64,000 bases of DNA from JARIHD01 sp964610985 (GTDB lineage Bacteria; Patescibacteriota; Saccharimonadia; Saccharimonadales; UBA4665), in contig CAZSZJ010000001.1 of the NCBI GenBank assembly GCA_964610985.1, positions 21,947 through 85,946 of the forward strand. Reading direction: 5' to 3'. Positions 42,542 through 50,569 of the stretch are shown here, piece by piece. The notes beneath the pieces are model-generated. The model did no database searches and was not told the origin of the DNA. It worked only from the letters and a program-made list of their open reading frames with translations. Positions within the stretch are counted from its first letter, which is position 1. Every line of letters begins with the position of its first letter. The position numbers were made by a program, and so were the translations under genes.

Positions 42542-43237
42542 CTATTTTTTATAGAGGGCAAGGGCGGCTTCGGCGGCTTTTTGCTGACCCATCTGTTTGC
42601 TTGGGCCGACGCCAGTTCCACGCAGTTGGTTATTTATAAACACACCGACGGTAAAGGTTTTGTCGTGGTCGGGGCCTTCTTCCTCGAGGACCTTATACAC
42701 AGGAGTGTGCCCATCGCGGCTCTGCGCGACTTCTTGAAGGTGCGATTTGGGATCCATCCATGAACCGGTGGCTAATATCTGTTCAAACGTGCTCAGAATA
42801 CTTTCGGTAATAAACTTTTTGGAGGTTTCGTAGCCTTTATCTAAATAGATTGCACCGACGACCGCTTCGTATGTATTGGCCAAAATTTGAGCGCGGGCGC
42901 GGTCGGTGCCGCGTTTTTCACCGCGACTGAGACGAAGAAGTGGCTCAAAGCCGAGACGCGCGCCAGCAGCGCTAATGCTCTCGGTGCGCACGAGGGCGCT
43001 GCGCCAGTTGGTCAAAATACCCTCTGGTTCTTCGAAGTTGGTGTATAAATATTCGGTAACTACCAATTCGAGCACGGCATCGCCCAAAAACTCCAGCCGC
43101 TCGTTGTGAATAGGGGCGGTTTTTTTGTGCTCGTTTACATAAGAGCGATGCGTAAAAGCCAGAACTAGGAGGCTGATATCGTCGAAGGTAAGACCAAGCT
43201 GCTGTTTGGCAAAAGTCTGATAAGCGCTAAAATCCAT
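42542..43237 (-). CDS. rnc: ribonuclease III
   Basis: 231 residues: signature NERLEFLGDAV (45-55) with the catalytic acidic residues, the second acidic site in 'NTYEAVVGAIYLDKG', and a C-terminal double-stranded RNA-binding domain ('DPKSHLQEVAQSRDGHTPVYKVLEEEGPDHDKTFTVGV...GPSKQMGQQKAAEAAL'). It processes rRNA and structured mRNAs. AAAGG lies 9 nt before the ATG, 15 nt after the Nudix stop. Confidence 0.97.
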   Translation of the reverse strand: MDFSAYQTFAKQQLGLTFDDISLLVLAFTHRSYVNEHKKTAPIHNERLEFLGDAVLELVVTEYLYTNFEEPEGILTNWRSALVRTESISAAGARLGFEPLLRLSRGEKRGTDRARAQILANTYEAVVGAIYLDKGYETSKKFITESILSTFEQILATGSWMDPKSHLQEVAQSRDGHTPVYKVLEEEGPDHDKTFTVGVFINNQLRGTGVGPSKQMGQQKAAEAALALYKK

Positions 43238-43252
43238 GGAATTGTACCTTTG

Positions 43253-43756
43253 TTATAACCGAGATTCGCGGATCTTTTTCATACCCACGAGAATTAGTTT
43301 ACCAATGTCGTCATAGGCAATTTTGTCGATTGCTTGCGCGGTTGGCAGCCAGCGAATATCACTGAGCCAGTCTTCGGGCTGCAACTTATCGGTGTCGCCA
43401 AGACCTTGCACCAGATAAATATGCATAGTCATAAGCACCAGGGTCTGCCCGCGACGGTAACGAAAATTAACTTTGCCCAGCCAGTTAAAAACCTTCATTT
43501 CTTGTAGACCGGTTTCTTCGCGGATTTCGCGCTCGGCGGTCCCTTTGGGCTCTTCGTCTGGCTCGACGTGTCCTTTGGGAATGGTCCATCGATTTTTAGC
43601 ATCTTGAATCAACAAAATTTCCAGCCGCCCCTCTTTTTTGGGATTGCGACGGAAAATAATACCACCCGATGTCGTCTCACGCACCACTTCCTGAATCGTC
43701 GGACGTCGACCGGGGATAAACCGGCGGATTCCTTGGATTGGCTTGGGTCGTTTCAT
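43253..43756 (-). CDS. Nudix hydrolase
   Basis: 167 residues from ATG 43756, which has AAGGAT at an 8-nt spacing; the longer reading to 43921 runs antisense-free but inside nusB. The Nudix box 'GHVEPDEEPKGTAEREIREETGL' is complete. The Lys/Arg-rich N-terminus may bind RNA or ribosomes. It lies between nusB and rnc (nusB's stop overlaps the SD), so it is coupled to nusB. Substrate unknown. Confidence 0.88.
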   Translation of the reverse strand: MKRPKPIQGIRRFIPGRRPTIQEVVRETTSGGIIFRRNPKKEGRLEILLIQDAKNRWTIPKGHVEPDEEPKGTAEREIREETGLQEMKVFNWLGKVNFRYRRGQTLVLMTMHIYLVQGLGDTDKLQPEDWLSDIRWLPTAQAIDKIAYDDIGKLILVGMKKIRESRL

Positions 43757-43760
43757 GACG

Positions 43761-44309
43761 TTATCCTTCTTTCTTTGGATCCTCAGATTGGGTCGTTCCA
43801 GATGACGCATCGTCGTCAGTACTGTCATCAGCGATTGCCGTGTCGGCAGGTACGGGGTTATCGGTAGAAGCCACTCCGTCGTCGCCATCGCGTTGCCGCA
43901 GCGCTGTTCCCAGCACGCCATTGATGAACTTGGAGGAATTTTCGCTGCCGAAGGCTTTGGCCAGCTCTACCGCCTCATTGATGACGACCTTTGGTGGCAC
44001 ATCCGGTTCGTACAAAAGTTCGTACAAACCCATGCGCAAAACTACCCGATCCATGCGCGCAATTTGGTCAATCGGCCACTCAGGTGCGATGGGCTGCAAG
44101 CGCTCATCAAGCTCTGCGGCTTTGGCATGCACGCCACGAACAAGACGCACGATGAAGTCTTTATCTTCGACTGTGCCCTCGTAGCGAGTAATATTGCGCG
44201 TCAATATGGCATCAAGGCTAACATCGACATCGCCAGCTCCTCGACGAAAATCTTCTTCGTAGAGCGTCTGCAATGCAATGATGCGACCAAGGTGACGGTT
44301 TGATGCCAT
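43761..44309 (-). CDS. nusB: transcription antitermination factor NusB
   Basis: 182 residues. The first 140 form the NusB helical fold: 'ASNRHLGRIIALQTLYEEDF', 'DKDFIVRLVRGV', 'ARMDRVVLRMGLYELLY', 'VVINEAVELAKAFGSENSSKFINGVLG'. A 40-residue acidic, disordered tail follows. NusB with NusE/S10 binds boxA RNA in rRNA leader transcripts. Second gene of the rpmF operon. Confidence 0.95.
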   Translation of the reverse strand: MASNRHLGRIIALQTLYEEDFRRGAGDVDVSLDAILTRNITRYEGTVEDKDFIVRLVRGVHAKAAELDERLQPIAPEWPIDQIARMDRVVLRMGLYELLYEPDVPPKVVINEAVELAKAFGSENSSKFINGVLGTALRQRDGDDGVASTDNPVPADTAIADDSTDDDASSGTTQSEDPKKEG

Positions 44310-44350
44310 ATTGTTAAGCGCTTTCCCTTACGTTACCCACCGAAGTGAAA

Positions 44351-44536
44351 TTAAGCAGCTTTTGCTCTTGCGGTAACTGCTTTGATGCTAGCCGTAAGCT
44401 TTTTACCGCTCTTTTTTGCGGTGGTAAAAACCTTGACGGGAGATGTTGCGTTAACTGCGTTAGCCAGCTTCAAACGGTGGTGGCTATCACCAGTGCCCGA
44501 GCGGCGTGCAGATGTACGTTTCTTTGGTTTACCCAT
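44351..44536 (-). CDS. rpmF: 50S ribosomal protein L32
   Basis: 61 residues beginning MGKPKKRTSARRSGTGDSHHRL, the bL32 start pattern (PKxRTSxxRxxxxxSHxxL). No zinc-binding cysteines, so it is a cysteine-free L32. The rest is Ala/Lys-rich. AAGGAG lies 11 nt before the ATG. First gene of an rpmF-nusB-nudix-rnc-GNAT operon. Confidence 0.85.
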   Translation of the reverse strand: MGKPKKRTSARRSGTGDSHHRLKLANAVNATSPVKVFTTAKKSGKKLTASIKAVTARAKAA

Positions 44537-44591
44537 TGGTAGGGGAACTCCTTAACCTGTTGATCTGTTATTTCTTAATAACTTGCTAGTC

Positions 44592-44620
44592 ATTATATCC
44601 GATTTGCGCAGTAATCTCAA
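44592..44620 (-). promoter_or_regulatory. sigma70 promoter of the rpmF operon
   Basis: On the minus strand TTGAGA (44615-44620), 17 nt, TATAAT (44592-44597). The leader is about 48 nt. A TAGCAA-C-TTGCTA palindrome (44647-44659) lies 26 nt upstream of the -35 box. Confidence 0.85.
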
Positions 44621-44906
44621 GGGGTGAGACTGAGCTTCTTTTAGCATAGCAACTTGCTACTGCTCAATTGCTGAAGAAATGCGCCTCACTCATTCGTCCT
44701 GTGCCAACCGCAACCACGGCACTGTATGGCACTTGTATGGTGTGACACGGTCCAAAGCCTCACCGTGCATAACCCAGGCAGACAGTAGACGCATCCTCTC
44801 CATATTTATAGGCGGCAGATCAAATGATCGTCTGTACAGCATAAGCTCAAAATTTTATACGATCCTGGTCACTCAGGCAAGCGTGTAGTACACTTGTTCG
44901 GTAAAT
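44621..44906. other. intergenic region with inverted repeats, no gene assigned
   Basis: About 285 nt between the rpmF promoter and the 134-aa gene. It contains nested inverted repeats near 44624-44695 (GTGAG/CTCAC, TTCTT/AAGAA), the palindrome 44647-44659, CACGG/CCGTG near 44716-44765, and GATCA-AA-TGATC (44816-44827). Open frames here lack start signals. No known RNA family was recognised. Confidence 0.4.
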
Positions 44907-44918
44907 TTGGAGCGTATT

Positions 44919-45323
44919 ATGGGCAAATCGAATCACGACAGAACAGCGTATACCGTTCCCGCTCTCGTGACAGTACTGGAAGGGCGCCTGAAAAAAGTTG
45001 GCGAACATAATAAACAGGGTGACAAGGATTACGTGTACCGTCCGGATATGGTTCGCGATTATTTAGGCGCAGCCTCCATGAAGATGCAGCCAGGAACCAG
45101 CGAGGCCTTCAGACGCAGCGGTGCACACCGCGCGGAAGTCGTCGAGAGTCCGGGCAACATCTTGTCGCGCGTCGCATCATTCGCTGGTTTAGGCATAGCA
45201 GCCATGATCGTACTCGTTGGCTCTAACTCCATCGAAAGCCGACAGGATAATGTAACACCACGGGATCATACTGAGTTGGTTATCGCGCCTGGCGCCGAAC
45301 CGCTTAGCCCACAACAAAACTGA
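44919..45323 (+). CDS. hypothetical single-pass membrane protein, 134 aa
   Basis: From ATG 44919 (TGGAG at an 8-nt spacing). A basic soluble N-terminal region of about 85 residues ('LEGRLKKVGEHNKQGDKDYVYRPDMVRDYLG') precedes one membrane helix ('VASFAGLGIAAMIVLVG') and a short outer tail. Its 3' end overlaps that of leuS by 20 nt on the other strand. Function unknown. Confidence 0.6.
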   Translation: MGKSNHDRTAYTVPALVTVLEGRLKKVGEHNKQGDKDYVYRPDMVRDYLGAASMKMQPGTSEAFRRSGAHRAEVVESPGNILSRVASFAGLGIAAMIVLVGSNSIESRQDNVTPRDHTELVIAPGAEPLSPQQN

Positions 45324-47757
45324 CCAATTTGCCAGGCACAAAAATGGTTTTGCGGATTTCTTTGCCGGATAAGTATTCGACGATTTTGGGATCAGCCTGA
45401 GCTGCCTCGATAATCTGGTCTTTGGTGGCGCTCGCAGGCATTTGGATTTGAGCACGGACTTTGCCGTTGACCTGCACCACGATGGTTAATGTGTCGCTGA
45501 CAAGATACTTTTCTTCGTAAGCTGGCCATTTACTGGTATGGATTGAAGTTTCGTGGCCAAGTTGCTGCCATAGCTCTTCGGTCATGTGCGGCGCGAATGG
45601 TGCAAGCAGCTGCAGGAATGTCTCTACGGCCCAGCGCCAGGTGTCGCCGTGAACCCCCATGGGGATGGTCAATTTGAGCTTATATAGATGATTCAGCGTT
45701 TCCATAAGCGCAGCGATGGCAGTGTTAAAGCCCATCTCTTCGAGGTCTTTGCCGACGCGGTGGATGGCATGGTGCATGGCGCGCTTTAGTTCGTCGTCGG
45801 TAACTACGATATGGTCTTTGTCGTCGGTTGCCGATTCGATAACCTCTTGGGTGAGTGTCCATGTGCGCTGCAAAAAGCGAAAACTGCCGCCCATACCCTC
45901 GACACTCCAGGCAGCGGATTGGTTCCAAGGACCGATAAATAGCTCCATGATACGGATGGCGTCGGCGCCGTAACCTTGGTCAATCAAGCCGTCGGGTTCG
46001 ATGGTGTTGCCCTTGCTCTTGCTCATTTTTTGGCCATCAGGAGCAAGGATCATTCCTTGATTGCGCAGGGTTTTGAAGGGCTCGCTAAAGTCAATCAGGC
46101 CTTCGTCTTGCATGACTTTCGTCCACATACGAGCATATAGCAAGTGCATTACGGCATGTTCGGCGCCGCCGATATAGTCGTCGACGGGCAGCCAGTGTTT
46201 TGATTTGTCGGCATCAAACGGTTTTTCGCTGTTGTGCGGGTCGGCGAAGCGCAGGAAATACCAGCTGGAACAAGCAAAGCCGTCCATGGTATCGGTTTCG
46301 CGCTGGGCAGGGCCATCACACTGAGGACAAGTAGTGTTTACAAATTCTTCGACGCGGGCCAGCGGACTACGGCCATCGCCGGATGGTTCAAAACTTAGCA
46401 TGTCGGGCAGGACAACTGGCAATTGGTCTTCGGGAACGGGTACGGTACCACATTTTTCGCAGTGGATCATGGGGATTGGCGCGCCCCAATAGCGCTGGCG
46501 ACTAATCAACCAATCGCGGATTTTGTAGTTGGTGCGCTCTGATCCGATGCCTTTTTGTTCTAGGTCAGCGATGATCTTTTCGCGTGCTTCACTAGCTTCC
46601 AGGCCGTCATATTCGCCGGAGTTTATCAGCGTACCCTCGCCGTGCGTACGCTGATCATCGGGTTCGTCGTTTTGTACAACGCGCACTATAGGCAGATCAA
46701 ATTTCTGAGCAAAAGCCCAGTCGCGTTCATCGTGAGCTGGCACGGCCATGATTGCGCCGGTTCCGTATCCAGCCAATACGTAATCGGCCGTCCAGATGGG
46801 AATACGCGCGCCGTTGACCGGATTCATGGCGTAGGTGCCGGTAAAAACGCCGGTTTTTTCGCGACTGGTTTCTTGACGCTCGATATCGCTTTTGACTCCC
46901 GTCTGCTTGATGTACCCCTGGACAGCTTCGCGCTGGCCGTCGGTAGTAATTTGCTGGGTTAGCGGCGCCTCAGGAGCGACTACCATGAACGTCGCACCGT
47001 ACAGAGTGTCAGGCCGTGTAGTGAATACGTTGATAACCTGCTCACTGCCCTCTATTTTAAAGTTGACCTCTGCGCCTTGACTGCGCCCAATCCAGTTGCG
47101 CTGCATGCTCTTGATAGAATCAGTCCAGTTCAGGTCGTCTAGATCGGCAACTAAGCGGTCGGCGTAATCGGTAATTTTAAAGAACCATTGTGGCAAAGCC
47201 TTTTTTTCGACCACGCTGCCGCAGCGCCAACAGACGCCGTTTTCCACCTGTTCGTTGGCTAGCACCGTTTTGTCGACCGGACACCACCATTGCAAGCTTT
47301 CTTTTCGGTACGCTAAACCCCGCTTGTGCAACAGCAAAAAGAACCACTGCGTCCATTTGTAATATTCAGGATCAGAACTGGCAAATTCCCGCGACCAATC
47401 ATAGCCAAAACCCATCTGGGCTAGCTGTTTTTTGAACCGAGCGGTGTTTTGGGAAATCGCCTCTTGGGGACTGATGCCGGTTTTGATGGCATAATTTTCG
47501 GCTGGCAGGCCAAACGCATCCCATCCCATGGGATGCAGCACGTTATATCCCTGCATGCGCGCAAAACGCGTCAACGCATCACCAATCGTATAATTGCGCA
47601 CGTGGCCGACATGCATGGCGGCACCGCTGGGGTACGGAAAATACTCCAAAATGTATTTTTTGGGCCTCGTAGCGTCTTCACTGGCCTCATATAGTTTGTC
47701 TTGTTCCCATTGCTGTTGCCATTTTGGCTCGATTTCTTTGGGATTGTAGCGCTTCAC
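45304..47757 (-). CDS. leuS: leucyl-tRNA synthetase
   Basis: 817 residues. Class I signatures: 'PYPSGAAMHVGH' (HIGH, about 41-52) and 'GQKMSKSKGN' (KMSKS, about 574). The CP1 editing domain is intact ('TTRPDTLYGATFMVVAPEAPL', 'GTGAIMAVPAHDERDWAFA'). Zinc-type CxxC pairs occur ('WWCPVDKTVLANEQVENGVCWRCG', 'CEKCGTVPVP', 'CPQCDGPAQRE'). The start is GTG at 47757 with AGGAG 9 nt upstream. Own TATAAT lies downstream of a hairpin (47818-47832) that may be an attenuator. Confidence 0.97.
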   Translation of the reverse strand: MKRYNPKEIEPKWQQQWEQDKLYEASEDATRPKKYILEYFPYPSGAAMHVGHVRNYTIGDALTRFARMQGYNVLHPMGWDAFGLPAENYAIKTGISPQEAISQNTARFKKQLAQMGFGYDWSREFASSDPEYYKWTQWFFLLLHKRGLAYRKESLQWWCPVDKTVLANEQVENGVCWRCGSVVEKKALPQWFFKITDYADRLVADLDDLNWTDSIKSMQRNWIGRSQGAEVNFKIEGSEQVINVFTTRPDTLYGATFMVVAPEAPLTQQITTDGQREAVQGYIKQTGVKSDIERQETSREKTGVFTGTYAMNPVNGARIPIWTADYVLAGYGTGAIMAVPAHDERDWAFAQKFDLPIVRVVQNDEPDDQRTHGEGTLINSGEYDGLEASEAREKIIADLEQKGIGSERTNYKIRDWLISRQRYWGAPIPMIHCEKCGTVPVPEDQLPVVLPDMLSFEPSGDGRSPLARVEEFVNTTCPQCDGPAQRETDTMDGFACSSWYFLRFADPHNSEKPFDADKSKHWLPVDDYIGGAEHAVMHLLYARMWTKVMQDEGLIDFSEPFKTLRNQGMILAPDGQKMSKSKGNTIEPDGLIDQGYGADAIRIMELFIGPWNQSAAWSVEGMGGSFRFLQRTWTLTQEVIESATDDKDHIVVTDDELKRAMHHAIHRVGKDLEEMGFNTAIAALMETLNHLYKLKLTIPMGVHGDTWRWAVETFLQLLAPFAPHMTEELWQQLGHETSIHTSKWPAYEEKYLVSDTLTIVVQVNGKVRAQIQMPASATKDQIIEAAQADPKIVEYLSGKEIRKTIFVPGKLVSFVVG

Positions 47758-47817
47758 GTTATAAACTCCTCAGTTTTGTAGGTCTTTACAGTTATTATAT
47801 CCGATACAAGAAGAAAA

Positions 47818-47832
47818 CGCCCCTACTGGGCG
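47818..47832 (-). terminator. short hairpin with T-rich tail upstream of leuS (candidate attenuator)
   Basis: CGCCC/GGGCG, 5-bp stem with 5-nt loop, followed on the minus strand by TTTTCTTCTT. It is 60 nt upstream of the leuS start and overlaps the end of a 15-codon ORF. Confidence 0.45.
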
Positions 47833-47870
47833 AGCAACATGGTGCGGCTGAGTGATATGTTTATTTGCAT
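47823..47870 (-). CDS. candidate 15-aa leader peptide upstream of leuS
   Basis: ATG at 47870 opens MQINISLSRTMLLAQ and stops inside the hairpin loop. Three of 15 codons are Leu (CTC, TTG, CTC), the last two adjacent and at the hairpin's left arm. This geometry fits ribosome-stalling attenuation of leuS. No SD is visible and the promoter is unclear, so it may be chance. Confidence 0.3.
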   Translation of the reverse strand: MQINISLSRTMLLAQ

Positions 47871-47920
47871 AGTGGCAATAGCGGTCTGCTATAATAGCGA
47901 TCTTTAAGAAAGAGTATACC

Positions 47921-48541
47921 ATGAACACACCCGAATTTCACTACGAAAGCCCCGATGTTCCTATGCTGATATTGGAGGAGGCCGGACTTTTTAGGCCCGG
48001 TTTTAACGACACCATCGATATGCCTTCGGGCAAACGGCTACGGGGTTTTTCAGATCATGAATTCATATCTCTGAGTAATGATGCGAACTTTCCGGTATAT
48101 GTTTTTAAGATGCAGTTATTTGTGGACACTCCCCGCCCCGGTCTGGATTCTATCACCTTTGCGGCCGGCAACATGGAGCGCTTAAACTACCCTGAGCGGC
48201 ATCCCGATATGTATATGGGTCGCCTTATGACGCGTGGGCTTGCGTATATAGAGCAGACATTGCGCGAAGGCCAGCCCGTCCATCAGGTTAAAACCACGTG
48301 GCATGCCCAAATGAACGAGCTAGGAAGACCGCAATCGACCGATTTTATAGAATATCTTAATAATAGGTTGCACCGCGGTAATACTGCATCAAGAGCTGCG
48401 GCTGATACTTGGTCAGGCAGATGGGCGCGTTCACAGCGTTTTACCGAAGCCGTACCAAACTATTTTAGTGCCGGAGACACGTACATGGATGTCAGATTTA
48501 GACGGCCTCTTGAGTCTAACCAACCGGACTTTAGCGGCTAA
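47921..48541 (+). CDS. hypothetical protein, 206 aa
   Basis: No recognised family. Contains 'DTIDMPSGKRLRGFSDHEF' and an aromatic-rich core; no signal peptide or membrane helix. A TATAAT (47890-47895) and the purine-rich AAGAAAGAG precede the ATG. Its 3' end overlaps that of the convergent deacetylase by 11 nt. Confidence 0.65.
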   Translation: MNTPEFHYESPDVPMLILEEAGLFRPGFNDTIDMPSGKRLRGFSDHEFISLSNDANFPVYVFKMQLFVDTPRPGLDSITFAAGNMERLNYPERHPDMYMGRLMTRGLAYIEQTLREGQPVHQVKTTWHAQMNELGRPQSTDFIEYLNNRLHRGNTASRAAADTWSGRWARSQRFTEAVPNYFSAGDTYMDVRFRRPLESNQPDFSG

Positions 48542-49331
48542 AATATTGCCCTTGGTCACCAGGCGAAAGATTAAGAAGCTGACTAACCGTAACAAATTGA
48601 TACTGTTGTTTGAGTACCGGGATCGCTTGGTCGATAGCCGTCACTGTTGATGGATAGGTATCGTGCAGCAGGATAATCGCCCCCGGGCGAGCGGCCTGGA
48701 TTATGCGTTCAGAAATCTTGGCCGCCGTGTAGCCCTTCCAGTCTTCGGGGTCGACATTCCAGCGGACAACAGTGAGGTGATTGTGCGCAGCCACCATCTG
48801 GTTTACGGCGCCGTAGGGCGGGCGGAGTGTTTTTGGCGCAGGCACGCCAGCGTCGACGATTGCGCGTTGCGTTCGGGTTAGCTGCGACTCCATATCTTCG
48901 GGTGAAAGCGCAGAAAGGTCAGGATGACTCCAGCTGTGATTGCCTATTTCGTGGCGGTCGTTATGAATGCGGCGCAGGACCGCCTCGTGACCGGATACAT
49001 GCGAACCGACCACATAGAAGGTGGCGTGCACCTGGTATTTGGCAAGCAGCTCAAGGATGTGTGGGGTTGTGTGTTCGTTGGGACCGTCATCAAAGGTGAG
49101 CGCGATACAGGGTACCAGCGAACAGGTTGACAGTGCGGCTTGCGGCTCCTGGGATGTCGCTCCTAGCGCCGTTCCCTGCCGCGAGAATAGCATGGAAGAA
49201 TAGCTTGCTTGGCGTTGCCACGTACCAAGCAGGCTTATGCCGAGGCATAACACTACGAAGCCGACCACGAGTTGTGGACGGGCTAACCATGTAAATAATT
49301 GCGGCATTCGCGGGTGCGGGATGCGTTTCAT
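48531..49331 (-). CDS. NodB-type polysaccharide deacetylase, membrane-anchored
   Basis: 266 residues from ATG 49331 (AAGAAG upstream; a GTG at 49340 is also possible). One N-terminal membrane helix ('LVVGFVVLCLGISLLGTW'), then the NodB domain: motif 1 'TFDDGPNE', motif 2 'HSWSHPDLS' (His pair for metal), motif 3 'RPPYGA', then 'VDPEDWKG' and 'ILLHD'. It would deacetylate peptidoglycan or another surface polysaccharide outside the membrane. Last gene of the hydrolase-murF-ddl cluster. Confidence 0.93.
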   Translation of the reverse strand: MKRIPHPRMPQLFTWLARPQLVVGFVVLCLGISLLGTWQRQASYSSMLFSRQGTALGATSQEPQAALSTCSLVPCIALTFDDGPNEHTTPHILELLAKYQVHATFYVVGSHVSGHEAVLRRIHNDRHEIGNHSWSHPDLSALSPEDMESQLTRTQRAIVDAGVPAPKTLRPPYGAVNQMVAAHNHLTVVRWNVDPEDWKGYTAAKISERIIQAARPGAIILLHDTYPSTVTAIDQAIPVLKQQYQFVTVSQLLNLSPGDQGQYFSR

Positions 49332-49355
49332 AAGCGACACTTCTTTCTGACGCTC

Positions 49356-50531
49356 CTAAAATTGCTGCAGGTAGCTGGTCGAAAAACTTGTCGTGAGGGC
49401 TTGTTTTTTGGCAAACCGTTCTTCGGCTAGCTTTATGAGTTTCTCGACAAGACTCACAGTCGAGACGCCCGCCCGGCTCCAGTTGTGAGCATACAAGCTA
49501 CCCGGTAACGGATTAACTTCGTTAAAATACACCTGCTTGGCTTTGCTGTCGATCAGCATGTCGACACGTGCAAGGCCGCCGCATCCCAGGGCGCGGTAAA
49601 CGGCCAGACCGATGCTTTCGGCTTCTTCATACAGGCCTTTGGGCAGTTCGGCTGGCATGCGGCTGTAGCCCTGTGCGCCCTGTCCGTCTTGGGTCCCGCC
49701 TTTTCCTTTGCCCTTGCCGCCCTGCATGTATTTGGTATCAAAGTCGAAAAAGTTTTCGGATTTGAGTAGTGGCTCTTCCAGAAGGGCTGGTCGAAGGCGT
49801 TCGTTGCCCATGATGGGCAGAGTGACTTCGATCAGATTTTCGACACCTTCTTCAACCAGGGCGCTCGTGTCGTAATGCAGCGCCACTTCAATGGCATTGG
49901 CCAGGTCTTTTTTGTGCGTCACGCGGCTGATGCCGATGCTCGACCCTAGATGTGCTGGTTTTACGAATACCGGATATCGGAGTTCTTGGTTGATTTTTTT
50001 GTGCCATTCTTCGTGACCGGATTCGTAGGCCGGTTTGCTAAAGCTCACGAATTTTGCCGTAGGAATGCCATGTGCAACGGCGACTTGTTTGGCCAAAATC
50101 TTGTCCATGGCAATGACGCTGGATTCCATATCGCAGCCGACATACGGTACGTTGGCCATTTCACAAATTGCCATGAGTTCGCCGTCTTCACCGTGCGTAC
50201 CGTGTGTGGCGGGAAATACCACGTCGGGGTGATGGATGATATCGCGGCCCAGACGGGCGCGCTCCACCAGCTTGAGGCCCTCGTCAAAAAGCAGCGAAAC
50301 TGGCTGTTTTTTGGCCAGAATGTCTTCCAGATCAGCAGACTGGAAAGTGCTGATTTTTTTGAACTCGTCACCGACATACCATTTGCCCGTTTTGGCGATG
50401 TAAACCGGCAAAACCGTGTACTTTTTGGAGAGTTCAAGCGGTTTAATAACCGATGCGATCGCCGTCAAAACAGATATGTCGTGCTCAGTGGAGCGCGAGC
50501 CAAACACAACTGCGACGATCGGCCTTTTCAT
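49356..50531 (-). CDS. ddl: D-alanine-D-alanine ligase
   Basis: 391 residues of the ATP-grasp family. 'VAVVFGSRSTEHDISVLTA', 'HGTHGEDGELMAICEMANVPYVG', 'FVKPAHLGSSIGISRV', 'LIEVTLPIMGN' and 'YFNEVNPLPGSL' are the expected blocks. It makes the D-Ala-D-Ala dipeptide used by MurF. A Gly/Lys/Gln-rich insertion ('GGKGKGKGGTQDGQGAQG', about 271-288) interrupts the omega-loop region after 'FDFDTKYM'. TATACT ends 7 nt before the ATG. Confidence 0.96.
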   Translation of the reverse strand: MKRPIVAVVFGSRSTEHDISVLTAIASVIKPLELSKKYTVLPVYIAKTGKWYVGDEFKKISTFQSADLEDILAKKQPVSLLFDEGLKLVERARLGRDIIHHPDVVFPATHGTHGEDGELMAICEMANVPYVGCDMESSVIAMDKILAKQVAVAHGIPTAKFVSFSKPAYESGHEEWHKKINQELRYPVFVKPAHLGSSIGISRVTHKKDLANAIEVALHYDTSALVEEGVENLIEVTLPIMGNERLRPALLEEPLLKSENFFDFDTKYMQGGKGKGKGGTQDGQGAQGYSRMPAELPKGLYEEAESIGLAVYRALGCGGLARVDMLIDSKAKQVYFNEVNPLPGSLYAHNWSRAGVSTVSLVEKLIKLAEERFAKKQALTTSFSTSYLQQF

Positions 50532-50569
50532 AGGTTTAAGTATACCACGGCTGCGGCGTGACCGCTTTT

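Noticed and set aside
44679..44888. 69-aa plus-strand ORF before the 134-aa gene
   Set aside because: No SD or promoter at a suitable distance, odd composition, and it crosses several inverted repeats.
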